From NCBI RefSeq assembly GCF_003444775.1, contig NZ_CP021081.1, forward strand, positions 422,001 through 486,000: a stretch of DNA of 64,000 nucleotides, written 5' to 3'. This DNA is from Deinococcus ficus. GTDB lineage: Bacteria > Deinococcota > Deinococci > Deinococcales > Deinococcaceae. Position 1 is the stretch's first letter, and every line of letters begins with the position of its first letter. Shown here piece after piece: positions 53,517 through 62,229 of this stretch. The position numbers and the translations under genes are program-made. The notes under the pieces were generated by a model. That model was not told the origin of the DNA. It saw nothing but the letters and a program-made list of their open reading frames with translations, and did not search any database.

Positions 53517-54687
53517 ACGGCGCCGCCCACCCTTCGGGAAGGGCCACGCCGGCCAGCTGCGCCGCCAGCCGGTACGCGGTGCTGAGGCCCAGTGTGTCCG
53601 CCTGCGGGCCGCCCAGCAGCAGGTGCACGCCCGGCGCGACCTCCCCGTGCCAGGGCAGGCCCGCCGGGTCGCCGTGCGGCAGGGCCAGCCAAGCGCCGGG
53701 TACGTCCGCGAGGCTCCGGCCGGTCTCCAGCGCGTCCGTGCCCAGGGCTGGCAGCACCTCCAGGGCGGAGACGAGGTCCTCCAGCGTCTCGCGGCGCAGG
53801 CCGGTGGGCACGCCGGTCAGCTGCCCGCCCTGCGGCGCGTAGCCGTGCGGGTCACGGTGATGCACGGGCGGGATGATGGTGACCCCGCCGCTCTGCGGGC
53901 GCAGCGTCAGGCCCGCCGCGTGAAGCACGGGCGTGGTGTCGGTGGTGGGCACGTTCAGGCGCGGCGTCTGCCGGTACGCCCGCGCGTGCCGGGTGTGCAC
54001 GCCCAGGCCGTGCTCGGTGGCGTGTGGGCCGGCCGCGCCGAGCGCCACCACGACCCGCGGCGCCCGGACCTCGTGCGTCTCGTGCGTCACGATCTGGTGC
54101 GTGTTCGTGACCGTCAGCCGTTCCAGGCACGCGCCGCCCGGGATCAGGCTCGCGCGGGTGTTGAGCAGCAGGTCCGCGCCGGCCCGCACCGCCGCCTGCC
54201 CGGCCGCCAGGGCCAGCGCGCCCGGCCGGTACGTGAACGCCTCGTGCACGGCCGCGCGCGGCGCCCCGGCCGGGTCCACCACGCCGGCCAGCTCCGGGTG
54301 ACGGGCCAGGACGGTGGCCGTGTCCTCCTCGCCGTCCTGGCCCAGGCTCAGCAGCGTCCGGGCCTGCCCCCCGGCCCCGCCGAAGCGGCCTTCGAGCTGC
54401 GCCCGCTCCCACTGGGCCTCGGCGTGTCGGGCTTCGGGCAGACCCGCCAGGGTCCAGAGGCCCGGCGCGAGGATCGTGGCGCCGTCCTCGTTCGGCAGGC
54501 CGCCCTCCTCGACCAGCAGCACCCGCCACTCGGGTTTCAGGTCCCGCAGGAAAAGCGTGACGGCCGTGCCCATGCGGCCGGCGCCCAGCACCAGCACGTC
54601 CCAGCTATCCGGCGTGAAGGGCTGCCCCACGTGCGCCCAGACCTGTCCCGCAGTGGCCGGGGCCATACCCGGCGTGTGCCCTGTCAT
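53503..54687 (-). CDS. FAD-dependent oxidoreductase (DAO-like)
   Basis: 394 residues. An N-terminal FAD Rossmann motif, VLVLGAGRMGTAVTLFLRD, followed by an acidic LLVEEGG end, and a glycine-rich C-terminal flavin segment (HLLLGGPQADTLGLSTAYRLAAQLAG) fit the D-amino-acid/glycine oxidase-like (DAO) superfamily. The substrate is unknown; no catalytic residue can be assigned with confidence. The ATG at 54687 has a poor ribosome site; MAPATAGQ (codon 8) is an alternative start. It overlaps DUF427 tail to tail by 14 bases. Confidence 0.82.
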   Translation of the reverse strand: MTGHTPGMAPATAGQVWAHVGQPFTPDSWDVLVLGAGRMGTAVTLFLRDLKPEWRVLLVEEGGLPNEDGATILAPGLWTLAGLPEARHAEAQWERAQLEGRFGGAGGQARTLLSLGQDGEEDTATVLARHPELAGVVDPAGAPRAAVHEAFTYRPGALALAAGQAAVRAGADLLLNTRASLIPGGACLERLTVTNTHQIVTHETHEVRAPRVVVALGAAGPHATEHGLGVHTRHARAYRQTPRLNVPTTDTTPVLHAAGLTLRPQSGGVTIIPPVHHRDPHGYAPQGGQLTGVPTGLRRETLEDLVSALEVLPALGTDALETGRSLADVPGAWLALPHGDPAGLPWHGEVAPGVHLLLGGPQADTLGLSTAYRLAAQLAGVALPEGWAAPFSPR

Positions 54688-54755
54688 CCCCGCATGATGC
54701 CGTCCCGGCGGGGAGTTCTCACGCGCCTGTCAGACGGCCGGATTCACGCGAAGTT

Positions 54756-54761
54756 TATACT
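54756..54761 (+). promoter_or_regulatory. -10 box of the spoIID-lptD operon
   Basis: TATACT, a near-consensus hexamer, 10 bases before the ATG at 54772. No clear -35. The mRNA leader would be only a few bases. Confidence 0.5.
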
Positions 54762-54771
54762 TGCTGGCGTC

Positions 54772-56082
54772 ATGCCCGTCCGCAACCCACTGCCCGGCCG
54801 CGCCGCCCTGCCGCTTCTGGCCCTCACGGCCGGGCTGGCCCACACCGCCCCGGCCCACGCCGTGACGCTGCGGGTCCTGGTGTCCAGCGGCGAGCAGGTC
54901 ACCCTGAAAACCCCCGTGCAGACCCGCGCACCCCAGACCACCCCGGACCTGTCGGCCCCCGGGCTGCCGGCCGCGCCGGCCCCCGTGACCTTCACCACCT
55001 GGAAGGTCGGCGTGCTGGGCGGCAAGAAGGGCGGGAACCTCACCCTGAACGGTCAGGACGCCGGGAACACCACCCTGTACCTCGCGCCCACGCCCGGCAG
55101 CGTGGTGGAGATCAGCGGCAGAAGCTACCGGGGCGGCGTGCTGCTGCGCTCCCTGGACGGCGGCGTGCAGGCCATCAACGTGGTGGACCTGGAAGACTAC
55201 CTGCGCGGCGTCGTCCCGGCCGAGATGCCCGCTTCCTGGCCCGCCGCGGCCCTGCAGGCGCAGGCGGTGATCGCCCGGACGTACGCGGCTGCGCGCGTGA
55301 ACCCGGCCGTGCCGTACGACACCTGCGCCACCGAAAGCTGCCAGGTGTACCAGGGCGTCGCCGCCGAGAAGCCCGGCAGCGACGCCGCCATCCAGGCCAC
55401 CGCCGGGCAGGTCATCGCGTACGGCGGCAAGGCGGCCACCACGTACTTCAGCAGTGACTCCGGGGGCTTCACGGCGTCCGCGAAGGAGGCCTGGAACATG
55501 GACCTGCCGTACCTGCCCGCCAAACCCGACCCGTTCAGCGTCGGGCCGCGCTCCCGCTGGCAGCTGGACCTGCCGGCCGCGAAGGTGCAGGAGCTCGCCG
55601 TGAAGTACGGCGCGAAGATCGGGACGCTGCGCGCCGTGACCGCCTCCCGCGTCAGCGAGTCCGGGCGGCCCAGCGAACTCACCCTGACCGGCAGCGCCGG
55701 CACGCACCTGATCCAGGGCGCCAAGGCCGGCGGGTTCATCCGCGCGCTGGGCGCCCCGAGCAGCCGCGTGAACCTGGGCATGCAGGGCGGCACCCTGACC
55801 CTGCAGGGCGCCGGCGCCGGGCACGGCGTGGGCCTGTCGCAGTACGGGGCGCTGGGCCTGGCGAACGCCGGGTACGACGTGCTGCACATCCTGGGCTTCT
55901 ACTACCCGGGCACCCTGCTGAGCCGCCTGGCCGCCGCGCCGCGCGCCGATACGCCCCTGCTGGCGCGCACGCCCACGGCCGCCCCGGCCGTGCAGCGCCC
56001 GGCGCTGCATGCCGGCACCGCCCTGCCGGCCCTGCCCGCCAGCCCGCTGCTGGCCCGCGCGGCGCGCGGGACCGCCGAATGA
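54772..56082 (+). CDS. Secreted SpoIID/LytB-domain protein
   Basis: 436 residues. A signal peptide (LPLLALTAGLAHTAPAHA) is followed by a beta-rich N-terminal part (about 30-130) and a SpoIID domain (about 130-400): DLEDYLRGVVPAEMPASWPAAALQAQAVIARTYA carries the Glu that is catalytic in SpoIID, and YFSSDSGGFTASAKEAW and GHGVGLSQYGALGLANAGY are hallmarks. SpoIID cleaves peptidoglycan glycan strands in spore formers; in non-sporulating bacteria the domain is linked to wall remodelling. It overlaps the lptD-like gene by ATGA, so wall cutting and outer-membrane assembly are genetically coupled. Confidence 0.92.
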   Translation: MPVRNPLPGRAALPLLALTAGLAHTAPAHAVTLRVLVSSGEQVTLKTPVQTRAPQTTPDLSAPGLPAAPAPVTFTTWKVGVLGGKKGGNLTLNGQDAGNTTLYLAPTPGSVVEISGRSYRGGVLLRSLDGGVQAINVVDLEDYLRGVVPAEMPASWPAAALQAQAVIARTYAAARVNPAVPYDTCATESCQVYQGVAAEKPGSDAAIQATAGQVIAYGGKAATTYFSSDSGGFTASAKEAWNMDLPYLPAKPDPFSVGPRSRWQLDLPAAKVQELAVKYGAKIGTLRAVTASRVSESGRPSELTLTGSAGTHLIQGAKAGGFIRALGAPSSRVNLGMQGGTLTLQGAGAGHGVGLSQYGALGLANAGYDVLHILGFYYPGTLLSRLAAAPRADTPLLARTPTAAPAVQRPALHAGTALPALPASPLLARAARGTAE

Positions 56083-58883
56083 GGGCGCTGCGGGCCCTGA
56101 CGTCCCGCCTCGCGCTGCGGGCGCGGCCGCTGCTGCTGGCGGCCGGGCTGCTGGGCGCCGGCCTGTTCGGGCTGGCCGAGGCGCGCACCGTGAAGATCGT
56201 CAGCGCCGACACCCTGGAACTCAGGCAGGTGGATGGCCAGGAACTCGTGGTGATCACCGGCGAGGTCGTGGAGCTCCGCGTGGACGACGACGTCGTCAAG
56301 GCCCGCCGCGTCGAGTACAACCGCACCCGCCGGACCCTCACGCTGGTCGGCGCGGCCAGCTACTACAACGCCGCGGAAAAGCAGACCCTGACCGGCGAGA
56401 ACCTGATCGTGAGCCTGGGCGACGAGCAGATCAGCGGCGAGGACGTCCTGATCAGCGACGCCGTGCTGGAGATCCGCGGCGCGGAAGTGGACCGCATGCC
56501 CGGGCAGATCCGCGCCAGCAGCGGGTACTTCACCACCTGCGCCCGCTGCGGGCGCACCGTGAACGACTTCGCGTTCCGCGCCGAGAAACTCATCGTGTAC
56601 CCCGGTGACCGGCTGGTCGCGTACCGGGTGCAGGTGCTGATCCTGGACGTGCCGGTGCTGTTCCTGCCGGTGTTGGTCCTGCCCCTGAACGAGGAGGACC
56701 GCCAGCCGCGCTTCAGCGTTGGCCAGAGCGCCCAGGACGGCTTCACGGCCCTGGCCGACCTGCCCTTCAGCATCGCGGACAACACGCTGGGCACCACCCT
56801 GCTGCGCTTCTACCAGAACCGCAGCCCCAACTTCGGGGTGGGCGTGGCCCTGCGCTCGTACGCGCCGCAGCCCTACATCGACCGGCTCACGCTGTACACG
56901 CTGCTGAACCCCAAGCCCCTGAACCCGGACGGCACGCAGAACCCCGGAATGGACCTGGACCTGAACTTCAGCGTGACCGGCCGCTTCGCGCTGCCCAGCG
57001 CCGAGAAGGACGGCACGTACACCCTGCAGGTGGACCGCCGTGACATCGGCCTGGCCGAGACCGACCCCCTGAAGGGCGTGACCGACATCCGCTTCGGCGT
57101 GCATGCCGAGTACCCGCGCTTCACCGCCGACCTGAACTACGTGGACCGCTTCAGCCCCCGGCCCATCACCGGGCCTGGCGCGGTCAGCCTGGGCGGCACG
57201 GTCCTGCGGCAGCCGGAACTGATCATCGACCCCCGGCCGTACACCTTCGGGAACTTCAGCCTGGACTTCCGGGTCAGCGCCGGGCAGTACACCGCCGCCA
57301 GCAACCCCCTGTCCCGCAGCGCGCTCAGCCAGGGCCTGAACATCACCACCACCCGCCTGGAGGAAACGCACGACCTGAACTACACGGCCACGCCCTGGCG
57401 GGACGCGACCTTCAGCGTGCGCAACACCTTCACCGGCCGCTACTACGGCACCGGCGCGCGCACCGTGGACCTGAACCTCACCGCGAACCTCACGCAGCGC
57501 TTCAACGTCACGAACACCCTGAGCCTCAGCGCCGGGTACCTGCGCCGCGAGGGCACCAGCCCCTTCCAGTTCGACGCCATCAGCGGCCGGCTCCTGAGCG
57601 CCCCGGTCGCCCTGACCCTCAGCACCGTCCCGCTGAAGAACACCACCTTCGGCGCCACGTACAGCTACGACCTGTTCCGCCCCTGGGAGGAGCAGCGCCT
57701 GGCCTTCAACGTGGGCGTGACCGGCCCGCCCCTGAGCTTCAGCAGCGCCCTGAGCTACCAGCCGGTCACCGGCGTGATCGAGAGCTTCACGTACGACGTC
57801 ACCCTCAGCGACCCGGAAGCCGGCACGCCCAAGGTCACGCCCGCCCGGCCCGCCACCGAACCCGCCGCGCCCGCCCGCATCGAGTACAGCAGCCGCTGGG
57901 CCGCGCCCCGCCTTACCCTCAATGCCCGCGGCGGGTACACCAGCGCGCAGGGCCCGCAGCCCTTCACGCTGACCGCCACCGTGACCGGCGAGGACCGCAC
58001 CGACAACGTCAGCGCGTATCTCGTGCACGACCTGATCACGCCCGGCCTGCGCGAGTTCGGCGTGCGCTTCAACCTCAGCCCCGCCGAGGACGTCGTCCTC
58101 AACCCCATCCTGGTCACCGGCAGCGAGGCGTTCATCCTGGAACCCGCCGCGCGCATGGTCGGCACGTACACCGCGCTGTGGCGCGGCGAGTACCAGTTCC
58201 GCCACACCCACGACCTGCTGATGGTGACCCCGGAAGGCAGCCGCAGCAGCGGCACCATGACCTTCTCCGTCGGCACCGTGGACGGCCGCGCCACCGCCTG
58301 GAGCGTCACCTACGGCGGCGCGTACGACCTGCGCCGCACCGGCTTCATCGCCCCCACCCTGGACGCCGTCGTGCGCACCGACTTCGGCCTGCCGGGCGCC
58401 GGCCGCACCCTGGGCCTGCGCACCATCGTGGCGATCCCGGGCCTGGACCAGCCGCGCCTGGAAGTGCGCCGCGCCGAGGTGCAGACCGCCTGGCAGTTCG
58501 GCAGCCGCGCCGCCCTGAGCGCGAACGTGGTGTACAACCGCACCCGCACCGGCACGTACCCCGACGACACCGCCACCGAAACCCTCACCCTGGCACCCCT
58601 GCGCGTGGCCTTCGCGTTCGGCCGGGTCGAGCAGCCGGACGTGTACCTCACCGCCCGCCTGGAACAGACCTACACCTGGGTGAACGGCATCCGCACCGAC
58701 ACCAGCCCCATCACGCCGGTGGTGGGCGTCATCCTGAACCGCTGCTGCTGGGCGGCCTCCGCCGAGGCCGACTTCGCGCAGGGCCGCTACCGCCTGGCGA
58801 TCGGCCTGCCCGGTCAGAGCTTCTACCCGCTGCTGGACCTCGTGGACGGCACCTTCCGCTTCCCGCTTCTCACCCAGCCGTGA
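56079..58883 (+). CDS. lptD: LptD-like outer-membrane protein (OstA/LptD barrel)
   Basis: 934 residues. A signal peptide (LLLAAGLLGAGLFGLAEA) is followed by an LptA/OstA-like beta-jellyroll (about 35-150; VKARRVEYNRTRRTLTLVG, GENLIVSLGDEQISGEDV) and a long alternating-hydrophobic barrel (about 190-934). Four cysteines were noticed: C154 and C157 (CxxC) and C889-C890 (adjacent, in NRCCW). LptD of Gram-negatives likewise has two N-domain cysteines joined to an adjacent CC pair by disulfides, so the resemblance goes beyond general shape. Start ATG 56079 overlaps the upstream stop. In LPS-making bacteria LptD inserts LPS; the cargo here is unknown. Confidence 0.85.
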   Translation: MRALRALTSRLALRARPLLLAAGLLGAGLFGLAEARTVKIVSADTLELRQVDGQELVVITGEVVELRVDDDVVKARRVEYNRTRRTLTLVGAASYYNAAEKQTLTGENLIVSLGDEQISGEDVLISDAVLEIRGAEVDRMPGQIRASSGYFTTCARCGRTVNDFAFRAEKLIVYPGDRLVAYRVQVLILDVPVLFLPVLVLPLNEEDRQPRFSVGQSAQDGFTALADLPFSIADNTLGTTLLRFYQNRSPNFGVGVALRSYAPQPYIDRLTLYTLLNPKPLNPDGTQNPGMDLDLNFSVTGRFALPSAEKDGTYTLQVDRRDIGLAETDPLKGVTDIRFGVHAEYPRFTADLNYVDRFSPRPITGPGAVSLGGTVLRQPELIIDPRPYTFGNFSLDFRVSAGQYTAASNPLSRSALSQGLNITTTRLEETHDLNYTATPWRDATFSVRNTFTGRYYGTGARTVDLNLTANLTQRFNVTNTLSLSAGYLRREGTSPFQFDAISGRLLSAPVALTLSTVPLKNTTFGATYSYDLFRPWEEQRLAFNVGVTGPPLSFSSALSYQPVTGVIESFTYDVTLSDPEAGTPKVTPARPATEPAAPARIEYSSRWAAPRLTLNARGGYTSAQGPQPFTLTATVTGEDRTDNVSAYLVHDLITPGLREFGVRFNLSPAEDVVLNPILVTGSEAFILEPAARMVGTYTALWRGEYQFRHTHDLLMVTPEGSRSSGTMTFSVGTVDGRATAWSVTYGGAYDLRRTGFIAPTLDAVVRTDFGLPGAGRTLGLRTIVAIPGLDQPRLEVRRAEVQTAWQFGSRAALSANVVYNRTRTGTYPDDTATETLTLAPLRVAFAFGRVEQPDVYLTARLEQTYTWVNGIRTDTSPITPVVGVILNRCCWAASAEADFAQGRYRLAIGLPGQSFYPLLDLVDGTFRFPLLTQP

Positions 58884-58903
58884 CCCCCACCCCGGAGGTG
58901 CCC

Positions 58904-60025
58904 ATGCCCCACCCAACTCCCGCCTGCCCGCGCCTGCTGGGCCTCACCGCGCTGCTGGGCGCCCTGCTCACCGCCTGCACCGGCACCACCGAGGACCTCC
59001 CCGTGATCCGCCTGGCCCTCCTGACCGACGGCGGCCAGACCCTGCGCACCCTCACGCCCGGCCCGGAAAGCGCCGCGAACACCGACGACGCCACCCTGCC
59101 CATTCAGAACGGCGTGAGCGTGGACGTGCTGGCCAACGCCACCCGCTACGCCCTGACCCGCCGCGCCGGCATCGAGGCCCGCCCCGCACCCAATACCCCG
59201 CCCGCCGAGGGGCAGGCCTTCACCGCCCCGCCCGCCGCGCAGTTCCCGGCCGGACCGTGCTTCACGGCCGTGGCCCTCAGCGCCGGCCGGGACCGGCTGC
59301 TGGCCCTCAGCGACTGCCCGAACGACGTGCAGCGCCTCGCCCTGTACCGCGCGGACGGCAGCCTCGTGTGGACCGCGCGGCTCCCCGTGTACCTGCCACC
59401 CTCCGGTCAGGAGGACGTCCCGCCCGTGCGGCTGGCGGTCCTGACCGGCCCCGGCACGGAACTGGGCGTCGTGGCGCGGCCCGTGCTGGGCGGCGGCAGC
59501 GAGGTGCTGCGCGTGGCCCCCGCGCAGGTCGGGAGCCTGGTCGCGGACGTGGTGAGCACCGTGAACACCCCGGTGATCCGCGACCTCGCCCCGTACGCGG
59601 GCGGCGTGGTGGCCGCCACCGACACCGGCCTGCAACCCCTGCGGGACACCGGCGCCCTGAACCCGGAAGCGACCCTGCGCGCTTTCGGCACCACCCGGTA
59701 CGACCGGGTGTGGAGCGTGCCCGTGGGCGGCACCCCGCTGCTGGCCGCGTGGCGCAGCAACATCCGCGCCGGCACCACCTCCCAGCCCCTGCGGCTCTGG
59801 GACGGCCGCGCCACCCAGACCGACAACTCCGCCGCCACCGTGGACGCGTTCGTGGCCGACCTGCGCGACGTGACCGTGGACCCCCAGGGCTTCCTGTACG
59901 CCCTGACCGCCACCACCCTGACCCGTTACGACACTGCGCTCGGGCTGGCGCAGGGCAGCTGGCGGTCCCGGCTGCTGCTGTCCGGCCTGACCGACGCCCG
60001 CAGCGTCACCTGGGTGCTCCCCTGA
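58904..60025 (+). CDS. Lipoprotein of unknown function, third gene of the envelope operon
   Basis: 373 residues. A lipobox is seen in LGLTALLGALLTACTGTTED, so it is lipid-anchored. The mature part has recurring blades (LALYRADGSLVWTARL, VRDVTVDPQGFLYALTATTLTRYDTALG) suggesting a beta-propeller. Two further cysteines (GPCFTAV and LSDCPND) could pair. GGAGGTG precedes the ATG 20 bases after the lptD stop. In LPS systems LptD is plugged by lipoprotein LptE; this one is far larger and not recognisably LptE, but its position invites the comparison (inference). Confidence 0.75.
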   Translation: MPHPTPACPRLLGLTALLGALLTACTGTTEDLPVIRLALLTDGGQTLRTLTPGPESAANTDDATLPIQNGVSVDVLANATRYALTRRAGIEARPAPNTPPAEGQAFTAPPAAQFPAGPCFTAVALSAGRDRLLALSDCPNDVQRLALYRADGSLVWTARLPVYLPPSGQEDVPPVRLAVLTGPGTELGVVARPVLGGGSEVLRVAPAQVGSLVADVVSTVNTPVIRDLAPYAGGVVAATDTGLQPLRDTGALNPEATLRAFGTTRYDRVWSVPVGGTPLLAAWRSNIRAGTTSQPLRLWDGRATQTDNSAATVDAFVADLRDVTVDPQGFLYALTATTLTRYDTALGLAQGSWRSRLLLSGLTDARSVTWVLP

Positions 60026-60040
60026 GGTCACCAGGCCGGA

Positions 60041-61072
60041 TCAGCCGTTCCTGACCCTCACCTGCGGCGGGCCCAGCAGCGCCAGCAGCAGCGCCGGGAC
60101 CGCGCCCCGCGCCCCCAGCACCGGCGGCCCGCCCCGCACCAGCAGCGTGATCACCACCCCGCTTCCCGGGTGAAAGCCCAGGGCCGCGCGGGTGCCGCGC
60201 GCCACCCCGTCGTGCCAGCGGACGTCCCCGGACACCAGCCAGCCGGGCGCCACGCCGCTCAGGTGCGCCGGGCGCGGCCGCGGGTGGGTCACCTCCGCCC
60301 AGTGCAGGCCCGCCCGGCCGTCCAGGTGCGCCTGCCCGAACCGCAGCAGGTCCGCGGCTGTGCCGTACAGGCCCCCCGCGCCCGCCAGCGGCCCGAAACC
60401 GGTCACGGCGGTGGGGCCTAGCGGCCCGGTGGGGCGCACCACCCCGGGCGGCGGGGCCAGCGTGAGGCCCGGCAGGCCCAGCGGCCCCGTGACCAGGCGC
60501 GCCAGGGCCCGTCCGTACCCGGCCGCGCTGGTCGCCTCCCCGGCCGCGTGCGCGCAGGCCAGGGCCAGCAGGCCGGCGCCCAGGTTCGAGTACACCAGCC
60601 GCCCGGCCGCGCGCAGGTTGGCCCAGCGGGCGGCGCTGGCGATGACGTCCGCGGCGCTCATGCCGCCGTAGGGGTCGTGGTACCGCGTGAAGGTCGTGAC
60701 CATCGCCCGCGCCGGATGCATCGGCAGGCCCGCGGTGTGGGTGGCCAGCGCCCGCGGCGTGAGGGCGCCCGGCAGGCTCCGGAACGGGCCCCCCAGGGCG
60801 CGCAGCGGCGCGTCCCAGGCCAGGGCGCCCTCGCGCACCAGCGCCCCGGCCAGCGCGGCCGTGACGGGCTTGGTCACGCTCGCCAGCTCGAACACGCCGT
60901 CGGCCGGGACACCGCCCAGCGGCACGAGCACGCTCTCGTCGCCTCGCGTCATGCCCAGCACGCCGCCCCGCGCGTACACCGCCCCCACGGCCGGCAGGTC
61001 CGGGCCCACGTCGCGGCCCAGCAGGCGGGTCAGGTCCGGCTGCGCGGCGCGCAGGGGATCACGGCGGAACAT
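60041..61072 (-). CDS. Beta-lactamase-family serine hydrolase
   Basis: 343 residues of the class C beta-lactamase/esterase (DUF/EstB, penicillin-binding-like) fold. The active Ser-x-x-Lys is SVTK (in FELASVTKPVTAAL) and the Tyr-x-Asn is YSN (LVYSNLGAGLLALA). HTAGLP is also family-typical. No signal peptide is evident, so it is probably cytoplasmic; its substrate is unknown. The ATG at 61072 is chosen over an upstream GTG (61093) because TACGCT sits six bases ahead of it. It is convergent with the envelope operon (15-base gap). Confidence 0.9.
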   Translation of the reverse strand: MFRRDPLRAAQPDLTRLLGRDVGPDLPAVGAVYARGGVLGMTRGDESVLVPLGGVPADGVFELASVTKPVTAALAGALVREGALAWDAPLRALGGPFRSLPGALTPRALATHTAGLPMHPARAMVTTFTRYHDPYGGMSAADVIASAARWANLRAAGRLVYSNLGAGLLALACAHAAGEATSAAGYGRALARLVTGPLGLPGLTLAPPPGVVRPTGPLGPTAVTGFGPLAGAGGLYGTAADLLRFGQAHLDGRAGLHWAEVTHPRPRPAHLSGVAPGWLVSGDVRWHDGVARGTRAALGFHPGSGVVITLLVRGGPPVLGARGAVPALLLALLGPPQVRVRNG

Positions 61073-61078
61073 GCCCGC

Positions 61079-61084
61079 AGCGTA
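61079..61084 (-). promoter_or_regulatory. -10 box of a leaderless promoter for the serine hydrolase gene
   Basis: TACGCT on the minus strand, 6 bases before the ATG at 61072. It decides the start. Confidence 0.5.
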
Positions 61085-61160
61085 CGCCCCCACCCCGGCT
61101 CGCCGCCCCGGCCGGTCCCTTCACGAATGGCCCTGCGCCGCTTTCCTGATCCCCCGCCGC

Positions 61161-61189
61161 TTGACATGGCGGGCTGCGGCCCTTAACCT
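61161..61189 (+). promoter_or_regulatory. Promoter of tRNA-Asp
   Basis: TTGACA (61161-61166), 17 bases, then TAACCT (61184-61189). The -35 is a perfect consensus. The transcript would start near 61196, about 30 bases before the tRNA. Confidence 0.85.
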
Positions 61190-61224
61190 TCTCTCCGCTG
61201 GTCCGCCAGCCGCAGTCTCAGAAT

Positions 61225-61300
<76 letters not shown>

Positions 61301-61308
61301 GAAAGAGA

Positions 61309-61340
61309 GAACGAGACCCCACCGGGGTCTCGTTCTTCCT
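61309..61340 (+). terminator. Terminator of tRNA-Asp
   Basis: A 12-bp stem GAACGAGACCCC (61309-61320) with its complement (61324-61335), a 3-base loop and then TTCCT. It starts nine bases after the tRNA. Confidence 0.85.
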
Positions 61341-61410
61341 GTGCGGCCCGCCCGGACTTGCGCCATCTGGCCGATGCCCGCCCCGGCCGCCCTGAGGGAC
61401 ACTGCGCGGC

Positions 61411-62229
61411 ATGCCTTCCCCCGACTGGCCCGCCGACCCGCAGCAGCTCCGCCTGGAGGTGCACGCCCTGCGGGACGCGCTGATCGCGGCGCTGGACGCA
61501 AGGGTGCCGGCACAGGCGGTGCGGGGCGTGTACTTCAAGGGCAGCGCCAGCAAGCCCTGGTACGCGCCGCTGGATTACGTGCCGGAACTCTCGGACCTGG
61601 ACCTGCACGTGTGGTTCCACGACGACGCGGCCCCCGCGTGGCTGGCGCGATTCCGGGAGGCCGTGTTCGCGCTGGAGTTCGCGCAGGACGCCGAGGACCG
61701 CTTCTTCCAGGCGTGCCCGGCGCCGCTTCACATGCCGCGCCCCCAGCTGCTGCTGCTGAACGGGGTGGCCCTGAGCGGCTGGACGCGGTCGCACGTGCAG
61801 GTGCTGCGCGGCGAGCCCTACCCCGGCGCGGAGGCGACCGCCACGGAGGACCGCGCCCGGCTGCTGGAGGTGAGCGCGCAGGCGGCCGGGCTGGGCCTGG
61901 ACCTGCTCGACAAGGTGGGGCCGCAGCTGTGGACGGCGCTGCGGCAGCTGAACTGGCGGGTGTCGCCGCTGCCGGCCCGACTGCTCAGCGCCGCCGGGGC
62001 GGGCCCGGGGGTGTGGCACGCGCCGCGCAGCGTGCTGCTGGCCGACCTGGACGCGCGGGCGCTCGGGGCCGTGGCGGATGAACTGCGCGCCTACTACGCG
62101 CACACCTGGGCGGCCTTCGAGACCGGCTGGCGCGACGCGGCCCTGATGCGCCGGGCCGTGCTGCACGCCCTGGAGGCCCTCCGGCAGGCGGCGCGGGCGG
62201 TGGATGGGGGAGAAGGGGGGAACGCTTAA
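61411..62229 (+). CDS. Orphan nucleotidyltransferase-fold protein
   Basis: 272 residues. The stretch VYFKGSASKPWYAPLDYVPE and SDLDLHVWF match the nucleotidyltransferase core pattern GS...DxD: GSAS then the metal-binding Asp pair in SDLDLHV. The rest is helical (about 100-272), with no family I can name. It might be an antibiotic or tRNA nucleotidyltransferase relative or a toxin-like NTase (inference only). The start ATG 61411 has a weak ribosome site. It lies between tRNA-Asp and speA. Confidence 0.72.
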   Translation: MPSPDWPADPQQLRLEVHALRDALIAALDARVPAQAVRGVYFKGSASKPWYAPLDYVPELSDLDLHVWFHDDAAPAWLARFREAVFALEFAQDAEDRFFQACPAPLHMPRPQLLLLNGVALSGWTRSHVQVLRGEPYPGAEATATEDRARLLEVSAQAAGLGLDLLDKVGPQLWTALRQLNWRVSPLPARLLSAAGAGPGVWHAPRSVLLADLDARALGAVADELRAYYAHTWAAFETGWRDAALMRRAVLHALEALRQAARAVDGGEGGNA

